The notes under the pieces were generated by a model that was not told the DNA's origin, did not search any database, and saw only the letters and a list, made by a program, of their open reading frames with translations. A program made the position numbers and the translations under genes. A DNA stretch of 64,000 nt from Progne subis subis (taxonomy: Eukaryota; Chordata; Aves; Passeriformes; Hirundinidae): assembly GCA_022316685.1 (NCBI GenBank), contig JAKJHU010000062.1, positions 779,001 through 843,000 of the forward strand, given 5' to 3'. Shown piece after piece: positions 27,674 through 39,000 of the stretch (position 1 is the first letter of the stretch; each line of letters begins with the position of its first letter).

Positions 27674-30600
27674 ACCAGGCATTTGACTTCCAAACACCTT
27701 TTTTTTTACTAGGACCTCTCTTGCCTGGTCTGACAGACTGAAACATTTCCAGTTAATAACGCACAAAATTCGTTTTTAAAGCACTTGTTTCTATTAAACA
27801 TGATTTATAATAGATTCTGGAAGAAGAAAAACAGGGAGCCAGTTTTAAAGGTTAGGTTGCTTGGCAATATACCTCTCCTTACAAATAATTGTTCTTACTA
27901 AATCACAGAGGAGAAAGCCATGAAAAACTCAAGTTTGTGAAACCTCCTGAATATGCAAGTGTCTTTTTAATTGTTTATATAAACCTTTAAGACAACCATG
28001 GGCCACATAAGAATTCAAAATACCATCTGAAAAGCCTTTTTCCCCCAACCCCCACCTCATAGATTTCAAACAAGTATTCCAGTTTCATAAGTCTGGAGGA
28101 GAAAGCTGCAACTTCACAACCAACCATATAACCAGACCTTCCTGTCCAGTTTTACCGGAGTGCCTCTGCTGTCAAGTTCCCATCCCCAAATTCCTACTTC
28201 TGATGGTGGCAACTCCTGCAGCTTCTTCCCTTCTCAACATCACCTCCCCTTCAACCAAATGCCAGAGCAAGGGAGAGAACTGGAAGGCATGGTTATCTCA
28301 CACATTCCAAAGAAAGAAGGCAAGGGAGGAGGGGGAGAGAGAGAGAAGGGAAAGAGGTTAAATTTAGATATTTACTTACTGAAACACAGAAAAGAACACA
28401 CATCCAGGCACCACGCTGGCAGAAATCCCAGCAGTCAGGGCTGTGGGGCTTCGCTTCCAGCAAGGATTTCTTTGCCTGAAGCTCCACAAGAGCCTTCTCC
28501 CCCTTCTCACACAGAAGGGAACTGAGGAGCGCTCTGCACTGCCAGCCCGAGTGTATCTCGGGTTTAATGAAAGTGTAATTCATTAGAATAAGAGCTGGGG
28601 TAACATAAACATGTGCAGGAAAAACAGGCTCAGCCCAACACCACAACAGACACTGGGTTTGATCAGCACAACAAAACTCTGTCAGACCACAGGGAAAAAA
28701 AAAAAAAAAATAAAATAGTGGGTGCAACTCCTTTAAAGGAAAAGCAGAATATAAAAGGCACGAAAGGTAAAACCTGGACCTGTAAAAGTTCTACCAAACA
28801 GAGCTACAACGAGTAGGTTCCTCTGCTGGCAGGTGAGGTGTTTTTGGAAGTGTTCCTCAGTTCCAGGTGCTGCAGGATATGAGTACCAAGGTGGGGAAAA
28901 GGAAAAAGAACCTGTGCAGCACACCCAGACACAGCAGCAAGATTAAATACTCCTATGTGCCCCAAAATCATTCTTAAGAAGGCACATCAATTATCTGGTT
29001 TTGCAAACTGGGGAGGGTTTGGGGGGAAAAAAAATGTACCGCTGTATCTAATAAACAATGCAGCAACCACCTGCATGAAAGTTTTGGTTGATGATTTCCT
29101 TTGCTTTCTGCCATCCTTCACACATAGTGAATACCAAAAATGAAAGGCCATGTAAGAGTTCACCTCACTGTAGTAAATGTAGAGTATATCCACTTTATCT
29201 GCTCTCAGTACTTAATCACCAAAAAAGACCAAAGCTAAGGAAAAGATCTTTCTACTTCAAAAAACAAGGAACTAAAGCTAGAGGCCAATTTACTAATTTG
29301 TTAACAAATATCACAAAAGTTTGAGTGTCTTCAATATCTTTCTCGCAGACTTCAATATTTCATCTAACTACTTATGTACAGGTATTTTTAAATAATTATT
29401 CATTAATTCTTACAAGTGTTGAAAAACTTGGTAACGATTTTAAAAAAAGGAAAATCAGTAAGTTCCCTCATGCTTTCAAGCCTTTCTCAGTGAAACTGAA
29501 GCATTTAAGGTTCTGCCTAATTTAGAAACACACTTCAGGAAAAGAGACAGCTCAAAATATCACCCACAGACGTCACAGGCAAACAGAGCCTTTAGAAGCA
29601 CAGCAATTCCTGACGTTCACATTTGATATTCCACCTCCCAGCCTAACTCTGAAACAGGCTCCTAAGCCAGGGATAAAGGGCCCTTCCAGACCTGCACACG
29701 AGTCAGACAACTTGGTTTTCCAGGGTGAACTTTTGCCACCCTTCCCTCTGGGAGAAATCCCATTAAGTTTGCTCCTAAGGAAGTCAACTCCTACTCCTTA
29801 ACTCCTTTTCCTGACTTGCCGCTGCTCCTTTCTGCCTGCTTATCCTTCCACTCCTTCCCCTTCTGCAGCTGCTGCCACCCTTCCAGCCTTCTCCTGCAGT
29901 GCAGCACTACCTACAGCCTTGTCCTTCCACATCCAAGCCATAAGGAGATGCTTTTTGGATGCAGTCCCACCTCTCCTCTGACCCACACCCATTTCTTCCT
30001 GTGCCTAGAATCCTTCCACCTCCACACCCAGCTTCAGCTCGGCGGTGTTTTTGGTTCTTGAAATATTTCAGTGGAAGAAAGAAGCAAATGTTAAAACAGA
30101 TAATAAAATGTGCAGGCATTCCCAAAAAAGTTCTCCTTATCTGAACAGCTTTGCTCAATACAAAAGGCACAGGATGGCTTGTGGCTAAGCCCCAGCTCAC
30201 CCAGATAGCATTAATTGATCTACAGGTCTCACCGTGTAAGAAAAAGAATCAAGTTTATTCTTCATTTTAGTAAAATAAAGGTTAGAGGTAACAAGAGAAG
30301 AACTAAATTTCCAGGAGGAACACTGCGATTCTCAGTCTTGGAGAAAACCAGTTTGATCTGTTCGTATTTTTTCTCAAATTCCATTTTTCCTTTCAAGGAA
30401 GGGCTTTTCTGCAAACACGACTGGCTGTTCTTTGATTTTGCTGGAGAAAGTCTCAGCTGAATGGGAGAGGATCTTTAGAATGCACATAAAAGACAAAGGC
30501 TCAAACGAAAGCTGAATTCTCAATGAGCACAGGTTTATTTTAGTAAACAACAGAAACTCAGAGCTGAATGAGATCTTATCCCTTTTTAATCATTTAATAA

Positions 30601-33600
30601 GTTTTTCTTGCCTTCCCAATTTTCAAGCTACATGTCTACAATAAACAAACCTGCACTGACAAAAAGTCCCTATAAAAAGCACACAAAACTTCTATTTGAT
30701 GCAACAGTGAACTCACCTAAGCTTTGGCCAGGGTTTGCCAATGCCTTGATTCAGCTAGCAACAGGCAAAACTGCTCTGATGAATACAGAGAAAGGTAAAC
30801 TTCAAGAGAAAACCCTAAGAATGAAACTTCAACCCTCTGAATTCTTTGAGTTTTTAAGAACTTTTGCAGTCAGCTTTTGTACTGCCCAAATAGTGTCAGT
30901 CCTACAACAAAGGTAAGGAAAATAACTCAAATTCTAACATCCAAACAGCTTACCTAATAGTACTTCTGTAGAAGCCAACCTAAGCAGACTTCTACAAATA
31001 TCATCTTTGGATTGGTTTTTAGAACCACCTTATTTGGTAAATTCGTAATTTAAATAGTATAACTCTCGCTTGAAAAGAAAACAAAAAATGCAAACAAATT
31101 GAACATATATTCAGAACTACTGCAATGAGAATCAAAAATACCCAGCAAAGTAAGCAAGTGTCTGAGTTGAGATCATTGGGTCATTTTAACCAAGGATAAA
31201 GGTTTCTTAAACACATACATATGCATAAATGCACACACACTTTTATGGAATTTAATGGTACTTAAACCCAGTGTTTTGGTGCCTAAAGATTCTGAAGTCA
31301 TCACAAAATCCTAAAAACATGGAGCTGGAAATTCCATATTCTTACTAGGTGGGGAGTCTGAGGCCCTGTGACCAGGTGTATCTTCTCTACTGAGAACTAT
31401 CATAATGGGATTGTCCTTTTCCTTAGGCATTTATAAATAGCACAAATAACTTAAGCTTCCCATAGTACCATCCAGCTTGGATGTGTTTTGGGGATAAAGC
31501 CTTTAACTTTTCAGAGCTCACGAGTGCACAACACGCTCAGCATAAGTAACCAGTCCAGTGAAGGACCCGAAGCAGGACAAAAGAAAAAATATCAAGTTTG
31601 CTGCACCACAGTTTTCAAGCCTCAGGAGTTTTAGTTCGTAACACAGAAGATGCAATACTTAACTGAAAATAGCAAATATTATTACTGAATGTATCAATTC
31701 TACAGTCAAGGGCCCTATATTCTGGGTAAAAGTTTTGTTGTATAAACACCAAACCAAGCGTTACTTCAGCAAAGTTTAGTGCTAGGGCTCCCACTGAGTG
31801 CCGATGAAGGGATGCCCGTGCACAGGTCTAATGTAAAGTAAACAAACCCAGACTTTCTCACTCTGAAAGAGACAAAAACCCCAAACAATGTAACCACTCT
31901 GCTGAGTACATATACAAGGCATCATGGCACTGCACATTTTTTAACTCCAAATAGAAAAGGACGCCTTTTGTCATCAGGGTTTACCAGAGGTGAGGAGGGA
32001 GATGATTCTGTCGTTAGCGAATATTCTACTACTCAAAAGAACCCACAAAAAGTAACATGCAGAAAAGGTCAAAGTCCTAGCTAGCATCAACTTACTAAAA
32101 CGACCCTACACCACAAGAAAAACACAGTATGCCATGGGAACAACTCCTTATCTGTCCCTGTTTTAGTGTATCTTTCCAGCTTAAAACTAGAACAAATTCA
32201 ATGCCATGGGAGAGAAATAAGAAAATGTGTGAAATAGTCACCGTTTGGTATTTACTTATCCTGAAACCGAGTGCACACATCCCAAGAAAAATACAGTGTC
32301 CTTTAAAATAATCACATTTCAATGCAGTCTGTATACTGAGTCATTTGCTTGAAATGCCAGTCCAAGGAATGCTACGATTTAGCTGACGATTATCTCCTCG
32401 ACATTATCCCAATTTGATTATACAGTGTTTACTACATCAAAGCCAAAAAAAGCACAGTAATAGATTCAGCAACACACCCACTTGGAACACTGAAGACCTA
32501 TTATTAAAGAACCAGAAGAATAATTTTCAAAAGGTTTTTATTTTCAAACACAGTCTAGCATAAGATCTCACCATAAAGGAAGGGTTGTTAAACATTTCTA
32601 TTCAACCCACATATTTGAAGCTGTGCCTCAGAAGTTAGGTCAAATTATTTATGTGATCAGGAAACTTGACTATCCTTGTCTAACTCTGACTGGACACACT
32701 ACAGGAATCCAACAGACAGGTTTCAGGGCTGAAGCACCAAAGGCATGACATTAATTCGTTTCCTTGTACCTCTGTAACTCACACAGAACATAAAACAACA
32801 GGTTTCTTTCAGACCTAACCACAAACCAGCTTTCAATATTTTTCGTTTTAACACAGTTTTATTAGGCTGTCATTGACACAACAAACAGTAATATTCAGCA
32901 AATCAATCCGCACAAATGAGCAGCTTATGGTTAAAAATCCACACGTGGGGGTGTTTGTATAGCAGAAGGACACAACAGCCTGTGCTGTTTGCCCCTCATG
33001 CAGAAGCCCCACAATAGTTAAAATTCAGACAACCAGAATTATTATAATCAACACATCACCCCGAGTTACACTGCCTAGGATTAGAAGATAGTGATTATAA
33101 CTTTGTCACCCTGTCTATGTTAGCTCTCACATCCTCTCTAGCACCAGCAGGGCTGAATGTGAGACAGCTTTAAAAGGAGAAGCTATCACCGGGCAGGAAT
33201 TCAAATGCAGCCCGAGACACTCCACAACAAACCAGTATTTAACTAAGGATGCCAAACTGGTCAGACCACGTGAACCTTTCAGCAGGCCTGACAGCACCAT
33301 CCCTGCTACTCTCCTACATCTAGCAAATCACAGAGAAGTGTTTGTGCAACGTGTTTTCAAAGACAGCACCACTTTCAAACAACAAACTGAGCTGTTTTGT
33401 GTTGGCTATCAGCAAAACAATCAGCTCCATGTACATCCTCACAGTTAGGGTAACACCTTGAACACAAGATCTTGGAAGGACAAGGGTACACAAACAACCT
33501 AGCACTCAGTAAGTCTGTCCAGAAGAGCATCAGTTGCTCTACAATAGCTGTTCACACACTTGGTTATTCCAGGAAAACTCAAGTCACTATTTCCCAGTTA

Positions 33601-33799
33601 CTAAAGACGGCCAACACACTGTTCACAGGCTTTTTCTACAAGAAAAGGTTCCATCTCAAAGTCTAGAAGATTTTTTTTTTTTTCATATTGTATACACGCA
33701 CAACCACAGCTTTCTTTAACTCTCACTCATTTTCATTTAGCAATCTGCAGAGAACTCCAGAGGTGAAATTCTTAATGGAACCCTAATCTCAGTCTCGTG

Positions 33800-33828
33800 T
33801 ATTTCTTGTCTATTTCTTGTCTATTTCT
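33800..33828 (+). repeat. 11-bp tandem repeat, 2.6 copies
   Basis: Unit tatttcttgtc repeated at 33800, 33811 and partially at 33822. A small simple tandem duplication within intron 3. Confidence 0.85.
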
Positions 33829-35023
33829 ATACAACACTCCTGAAATGTCAATTGCAAGAAGGCAGAATAGAATAGAAAAAACAAACATGTTGCCTGTTAA
33901 CAAATAATCTGCCCTCCTAGGCAGGACAGTACTCTGGTCAGATTTCTGGGAGCATTATGGCTCAGTATATGTTTTTAAATTTTGTTTAGGAGCAAATAAA
34001 ACACTCTCATAAAAAATGAAGCATGAAACACACATATAGCCTCACACTGTCTACAGTGCATCTTACACAGAGCAGCAACCTTGTGCTCAACACTAAAACA
34101 CAGAAAAAACCCACCTGCAGCCTATAAACTCTATCTGTAACCTTCACTCATAAAAGTTATCCCACTAATGACATTATTAATTTAAAAGACAGCAAACCAA
34201 ACACACAGTGCAGTGAGCAAAAACTCCTGAATGAATCGAGAAAAGCCTGTGAATTGTTAAATACAAGGAAAAGAAGCATATTAACCAAATACACACAGGT
34301 GCCACTTAAAATTTTTCCAGGTAAGGAATAAGGATGGCCTGACTATCTGGAGAGAAAAAGCTTGGAGGAAGTTTGTACAGATCCAACCAATACACCCTCT
34401 GGATTTCAACACAAGAGCTTGATTTTCATGTCTCTCATCCAAAAAGACAATGCACACAGCAAGGCTGCCAGAGTGAACGTGCTCCTCAAAACATACTAAA
34501 ACCAGAACCAAAACAAAAAATAAATAACGGAAATCAATGCTTGAAGCAGAAGGAGGAGACCTGCAGAGAAAATGGCCAAATTAAACCTTCAGTGCTGCTT
34601 TAAACAATGTCATTAGAGAAGAGGGCTGAAATCAAGACTCTTCTCCCAGTGATGAAGTAAGATCTTGCCTTTGTGAAAGCATTTATGGTACAAGAGGGTA
34701 CACACACAAATGTCAAGCAAACAGACAAATTCAAGGTATTCTTGGCTTGCAAGGACATTTGATGCTGGATGGTTACATTCACAGCAGAAAATGCATTTGA
34801 GTCTGCACCCTCAAGCAGCTTTAATAAAGACAAAAAGTCAAGAAATTGTTCTAGCTGTGCAGAATTCTCTAAACAAAGGACCACATGCCCTATGACAAAT
34901 TTAAATGCTCCTTCTGGATTTACAGCGCAACATTTAAGTTCAGTTTGGAGCACATTCAAAATCGCAGCCACATTTAGACAAACGAATTGAAAATGATAGT
35001 ATTGTGACAAACATTCAACTTAC

Positions 35024-35081
35024 TTTACATAATATCTTGCACCTTCAAAAGTATACGCTTCCTCCCATCCTGTGGGTAAGT
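35024..35081 (-). CDS. PLEKHA5: PLEKHA5 coding exon 3 (first half of WW domain 2)
   Basis: 58 bases between acceptor TTTTCCAG and consensus donor GTAAGT (35023-35018). Read after exon 2 it gives D-L-P-T-G-W-E-E-A-Y-T-F-E-G-A-R-Y-Y-V plus AA, which becomes Asn if the next exon starts with C or T. This matches the known PLEKHA5 stretch leading into N-H-N-E-R-K-V. The short exon was found from the protein motif. The next exon, expected to encode N-H-N-E-R-K-V-T-C-K-H-P, was searched for by eye to position 1 and not found, so it probably lies outside the window. Confidence 0.92.
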
Positions 35082-35992
35082 CTGGAAAACAAGCAGCAAA
35101 ACATTCCAATTACCTTTTGAAATGATGCTAGCCATACTGGTCCACTCCCTGACACTAAGGTAGTTAAAATACTGTGTCTGATTCCACCTGTGGAAACCTC
35201 CAGTCCCAGAAACAAGTTATTTCAGAACTGACTCACGAGACTGCCTAAGTGTGAATTCTGTAAGCCAGGAGAAGATAGACACCTGAAAATCTGATTGGGG
35301 CTTCTCGTTCTCAAATAATCTCAAAATCTGATTGGGGTTTCTCAGTCCCAATTAATCTCAAAATCTAATTGGGGTTTCCCATTCTCAAATAATTACAAGG
35401 ATGGTTTAAGTGTGCCCTTTTCAAAGTCCCTTCCTTTGCCCAGCAACTCAGGGTCATCACCAGATCTCCCTGCCTTGAACTTCAGCAGCATCAGATTACC
35501 TGGCAGGCAGAGACCTAACCAAAAATCCATCCAACTGAGCTACATGCAAGTCACAAGCTCCTTAAGAGGCATGATATCAACTACACCACAGAGCATTAGC
35601 ATTGTATTAGCATAATTCCACCACTGTTGTGACTAACAAGTGTTCCTGCAGTGTCTACAACTCCGCTGCATTTTACATGAAAACCATTTTCCATGTAAAT
35701 CTAGTGGAGGATGTGGGTACATCTCTTCCTTTCTATTACCACTTTAAGAGTCAGGAGTCCAGATATAAAAAAACCCCCATACCATTAATGGTCAAAATTT
35801 CTCAAGTAACAGTTTCCTGGTGTGATGGAAGCACCTCCACGCACCTCTAGATGCACCACTACCCTTAAAAGTTTGCCCCTGTCAATAAAAATAATGTTTG
35901 ATACCTAGCACTCTCATTGAATTATAAAAGCAGGAATGCATTTCCTAAAGAAAAAAAACAAAAAAACAAAACAAAACAAAAAAACAAAAACA

Positions 35993-36023
<31 letters not shown>

Positions 36024-37086
36024 CCCCACAAAAAACAAAAAACAAAAAAACCCCCACCAAAACAAAAAAAACCCAGCCTGGGTTATGCGGTGGTTTTTAT
36101 TTCCCTCATTACTTATTTGCTCTGGCTGCTTTTTTCTTCACTCCTGTCTTCTGCAGAACAAAAACCAAGGTGTCTTTTGATAACAGCACTGGGCAAAGTA
36201 CAACAAACAGGAAGTCTCTCCAGCAGAAGCATTTATGGCTGCTATGAGAACTTTGCAAAAAAATACCCTTCCAGTGCTGAATAGCTCAAAGAATAAAAAG
36301 CACTTCATAATGGAGGACAAAGCTTTCCTCACCGTATAGAGCATGCCTCTCAGAATTATTTAACAGAGAGATCTCCAATAATATACACATGCAAAAGAAG
36401 TGCCATTCACCCAAAGACTGCTTCTTAAGAGAAGACTTATTTTGAACATACTTTGACTAGGTTCCAAAACAATGGTCAGAGCAAAAGAAGAGATAAACCC
36501 CAGAATAATTCTGTTTGATTTTATCTGTGTATGGGGAGATTCATTAACATACACGTGAATGAGGAAAACTACAGGAACAGATTTGGTTTTTAGACACTTT
36601 GGTATCTGATTGATGAATTATGGTCCATGTATCCGAGGTCATGCCTCAGTCTTGTGTCCAGAACCAAGTTTAATTTACCTGATGATAACTCTGCTCTGTT
36701 ACATGCAATACTCCAGACACTCAAAAGCAAACTGCATTTCCTTTAGAAGGCACTTAATAGCAGAAAGAAATGAGACACTTGGAAAATTACTGGGAAATCA
36801 CCATCAGTCAACAGAGACAGTGGGAAGAGTTTAAAAAAAGAAGTAATAGGCGGCTTATGCCGGTGTTGAACAATAAAAGCACTTCACACACATCAACCCC
36901 TGTCCATATTGCTGTAGATGAAGGCCACTTTCTCAGTCTCAGAGCGGGAGCAAGAGTAGCCCGATAGCAATCAGTGGCTCTACCTGCCCGCATTAATTGA
37001 CTTTTTATAAACAACAGAACCTGCGCTGCAAATCAAACTGCAGAGTTCTAATAGCCAGAAACCTGTGGTTTTTACACTATTCCCAA

Positions 37087-37138
<52 letters not shown>

Positions 37139-38411
37139 TTCCCACAGTTTTCTACAAGGCTGTTTCCGATTCCTTAATGCACAAGCATTAACCAACATAA
37201 AAAGCAAATAACCTGATACAGACCAATTCGCTTGCAGATTATTTCCCCTCGATTATCCAAGTGATCCTATACATGAAAACAACTGCACGTATTACTACAC
37301 TCCACCACCTCCCAGCGGCATATGCAGCCTGTGTGCAATTCCAGCAGTCAAGAGTTCGGCTCCGGGTCTCCAGAGTGTCTGCTGTAAATCCTCCTCCTCC
37401 AGCACCTCCTGCTGCTACTTCTCCAGAGTGGAACAAACAGCAGAAGCAAAGACTTGATTCCACCCTCCTCCTTCCAAGTTATTTCTAATGTTTCAAGTCC
37501 CTTTTCCTCCTACCTATTCCACCTCTCTCAGTCACTTGGAAACCACACAGACTCTCAGCCTAGATGGAAACGCAGGGAGAAAAAGGGTTTCTAGGTGACT
37601 AGCGAAAACGAGCCTCTACATTTCCACTACACCTATCTTGGTTAAGTCTGGGTAGCGCTGGAAACAGAAATACCACGAGTGATTTCTTGCTGAACTGAGG
37701 AAGGATGCCGTGCAGGTGGATAACCGGGGCAGCCAGCGAGGAGCACCAGAGGAAACGAGGCGTTCTCTAATGGTAACTATACAGCCTCGCAGGGGTGACA
37801 CAAGGCAACGGAGGGAAAGACAGATAACATCTCACAGGCACAACTCGGGGGCAGGGGGAGAGGGCGCTTTCAGAAACTGGCGAGGGGGCTGGACACGCAG
37901 GACTGCCCGGCGACTGCAGAGCTGCTCGCCCCGCGGGGAACAACTGCGCCAAGTGCGGGGAACGCGGGACCGGGACTTGTCCCGGGGGGCCGCGGCGGCT
38001 CCGCGGGGACCCCGCGCTGAGCCCGCCCGGGGCAGGGGCGGCCGAGCCGGGGCAGGGCCGGGGGCTCCGGGCAGGGCTCCGGCCAGGGTCCTACCTGCGC
38101 TGCGGCGGTGCCCGGTGATCACGGCCTCGCCGGTGAGCGGGTGCAGCCAGGTCGTGCTCTTCGCCTCCTCGCTGCGGGGACGGACACACGGACCGAGTCA
38201 GGCAGGCGCGGCCCCGCCGCCCCTTGCTCCCCCCCTCCCCACCACCTCTTTCCTCCCCTTCCCTTCCCCTCACGCCCCTCCCGGCCCGGCCCCGCTCCCC
38301 TCCTGGCCGGCCCCGCGCTCACTTGATGAAGAAGACGCGGCCGCCCTGGCTGATCCCGTAACTCCAGCTGCCGGGCAGCGCCCGCAGCCGCTCCGCGCTC
38401 AGCTCCGCCAT
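35024..38411 (-). CDS. PLEKHA5: PLEKHA5, first three coding exons (5' part of gene)
   Basis: Joining 38411-38323, 38171-38095 and 35081-35024 on the minus strand gives one open frame of 74 codons plus two bases, with GT-AG introns between. The product has W16-S-Y-G, G-G-R-V-F-F-I-N at 23-30 and T-T-W-L-H-P at 36-41, a complete WW domain. A second WW domain begins at L57-P-T-G-W61 and continues to Y72-Y73-V74. From memory of the family, E-E-A-K-S-T-T-W-L-H-P and L-P-T-G-W-E-E-A-Y-T-F-E-G-A-R-Y-Y match PLEKHA5 far better than PLEKHA7, which has a diverged linker here. PLEKHA5 is a cytoplasmic/junction-associated adaptor; its WW domains bind PDZD11 and its PH domain, not in this window, binds phosphoinositides. 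PLEKHA6 long forms also carry WW domains and are the main alternative. The gene continues beyond position 1. Confidence 0.9.
35286..35396 (+). repeat. Three-copy 37-bp tandem repeat (minisatellite)
   Basis: Three adjacent units beginning aaaatctgattgggg: 35286-35322, 35323-35359 and 35360-35396. They are nearly identical in the first half (aaaatct[g/a]attgggg[c/t]tt) and vary in the second. It lies in PLEKHA5 intron 2, 205 bp upstream of the exon 3 acceptor. Each unit contains an ATTGG (inverted CCAAT) core. Confidence 0.93.
35947..36074 (+). repeat. Long A/C-rich simple tract
   Basis: About 125 bases of AAAAC and AAAC units with CCCCA and CCCCCACC blocks and no T or G apart from one G at the start. 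It lies in PLEKHA5 intron 2, so it is T/G-rich in the transcript. Apparent Lys/Asn/Thr-rich frames across it are not genes. Confidence 0.92.
37091..37135 (+). repeat. Poly(A) run (45 A)
   Basis: A pure 45-base A homopolymer about 1.2 kb upstream of the ATG-distal edge of the CpG island core (in intron 2). It reads as poly(T) in the PLEKHA5 transcript. No retroelement body was recognised next to it. Confidence 0.95.
38095..38171 (-). CDS. PLEKHA5: PLEKHA5 coding exon 2 (rest of WW domain 1)
   Basis: 77 bases between acceptor CCCCGCAG and donor GTAGGA. It completes Asn30 and encodes E-E-A-K-S-T-T-W-L-H-P-L-T-G-E-A-V-I-T-G followed by H-R-R-S-A, then leaves one G for the next codon. The W-L-H-P is the second conserved Trp and the Pro of WW domain 1. 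The T-G-E-A-V-x-T-G-H-R stretch is the PLEKHA5-type linker to the second WW domain. GC content is very high, as in exon 1. Confidence 0.92.
38172..38322 (-). other. PLEKHA5: PLEKHA5 intron 1 (151 bp, GC-rich)
   Basis: A very short intron from donor GTGAGC at 38322 to acceptor CCCCGCAG ending at 38172. It lies wholly inside the CpG island and is pyrimidine/G rich. It splits the codon of Asn30 after two bases (phase 2). Correct joining is supported because the spliced codon AA+C gives Asn, as in the F-I-N-E-E-A-K motif of the family. Confidence 0.88.
38323..38411 (-). CDS. PLEKHA5: PLEKHA5 coding exon 1 (start codon to first splice donor)
   Basis: The ATG (complement of 38409-38411) lies in GGCC-ATG-G, a good Kozak context. 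It opens 29 codons, MAELSAERLRALPG then S-W-S-Y-G-I, ending V-F-F-I plus AA. The exon stops at a consensus donor GTGAGC (38322-38317); reading through it gives an immediate TGA. The exon carries the first Trp of WW domain 1. The start was chosen because the usual family N-terminus also begins about 15 residues before this Trp. The same frame stays open for 182 codons upstream to 38957, but that stretch is a low-complexity Ala/Pro/Arg/Gly sequence of the CpG island and is taken as 5'UTR/promoter. The transcription start is not visible. Confidence 0.9.
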
Positions 38412-38520
38412 GGCCGAGCAGCCGCAGCCGGGGAGAGCCGAGGGGAGCGCGGGCGGGGAGAGGGGGGGGGAGACGGCGCGGGCACGAGCGGCGAGCGCGT
38501 CCCCGCCGCCGCCAACACCT

Positions 38521-38553
38521 TGGGGAGGGAGGGAGGGGAGGGGAGGGGAGGGA
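38521..38553 (+). promoter_or_regulatory. G-tract with G-quadruplex potential in PLEKHA5 leader/promoter
   Basis: A run of GGGA and GGGGA units (GGGGAGGGAGGGAGGGGAGG and onward) about 110-145 bp upstream of the ATG. It has far more than four G-runs with one-base loops, so it could fold as a G-quadruplex on the plus (template) strand. It would be C-rich in the transcript. Structure is predicted only. Confidence 0.45.
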
Positions 38554-38559
38554 GCAGCG

Positions 38560-38590
38560 CCCGCCCCGCCCCGCCCCGCCCCGCCCGCCG
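38560..38590 (-). promoter_or_regulatory. Cluster of overlapping GC boxes (SP/KLF sites)
   Basis: Four tandem CCGCC-type units (CCCCGCCCCGCC repeated) read as GGGCGGGG on the minus strand, about 150-180 bp upstream of the PLEKHA5 ATG. This is the classic recognition sequence for SP1/KLF factors and a likely core promoter element. Binding is inferred from the motif alone. Confidence 0.6.
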
Positions 38591-39000
38591 CGGGGGCGCG
38601 CAGGCCGCGGGGGCGCGCCCCGGCCGGGCGGAGGCGGTTCCGGCGGGCGGGGAGGGACCCGCGGGGATGGAGGGAGCGCCGGGAGGCGGCCGGGCCGGGC
38701 CGGCCCGCGGGGACGAGGGGCGGGATCCGGTGTGCGGAGGAGCCGGCCGGCAGCGCCCGGGGCCGGGGGAGGGACGGAGCGAGGGAGCCGCGCCCGGCCG
38801 GACCGCGGCTGCGAGCCCAGCGCGCCCGGGCCCCGTTGTTCGCAGCGCCGGGACGCCCGGCTCCGCCGCCGGCAGCCCCTCGTGGGGTCCGTAAGGACAA
38901 AGGAAATTGAAAGTTTTGTCCCATTTCCTCCCCCGGTGAACGCGCTCTTCTTCTCACGCCCTCCGCCTTCAGGCGATTTTGAAATTTCTTACGTAAAGGC

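Larger units (their letters stand above)
1..35023 (-). other. PLEKHA5: PLEKHA5 intron 3 (5' 35 kb; open at window edge)
   Basis: Everything left of the exon 3 donor appears to be intron. The sequence is AT-rich and CpG-poor, full of short stop-broken frames, and holds scattered CR1 fragments and simple A/C tracts. No further PLEKHA5 exon (end of WW2, PH domain) was recognised on the minus strand. A long first large intron is normal for this gene in other vertebrates. Very short or alternative exons could be missed by eye. Confidence 0.75.
35082..38094 (-). other. PLEKHA5: PLEKHA5 intron 2 (about 3.0 kb)
   Basis: Runs from donor GTAGGA at 38094 to acceptor TTTTCCAG ending at 35082 (phase 1; the split codon G+AC gives Asp56). 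The promoter-proximal 0.4 kb is still CpG-rich. The rest is AT-rich and contains a 45-base A run (37091-37135), a long A/C simple tract (35947-36074) and a 37-bp tandem repeat (35286-35396). I see no coding exon inside it; the open frames there are short and show no family resemblance. Confidence 0.85.
37710..39000. promoter_or_regulatory. PLEKHA5: CpG island promoter of PLEKHA5
   Basis: GC content and CpG density rise abruptly near 37.7 kb, peak at 37.9-38.9 kb and fall off by about 39.0-39.4 kb, against a CpG-depleted background. The island covers exons 1 and 2 and the region upstream of the ATG. There is no convincing TATA box; GC boxes and G-tracts are present, as expected of a broadly expressed CpG-island promoter. 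Such promoters often fire in both directions, so an antisense plus-strand transcript is possible but not shown. Confidence 0.9.

Noticed and set aside
34600..35010. 136-codon minus-strand frame just after exon 3
   Set aside because: It lies beyond a consensus donor, the exon 3 frame itself meets a stop at the donor, and the translation shows no family resemblance; the plus strand is also partly open here, which suggests chance.
37710..38894. 394-codon open frame on the plus strand through the CpG island
   Set aside because: It is stop-free because of extreme GC content, is composed of Arg/Gly/Ala/Pro, and overlaps the antisense of real PLEKHA5 exons 1 and 2.
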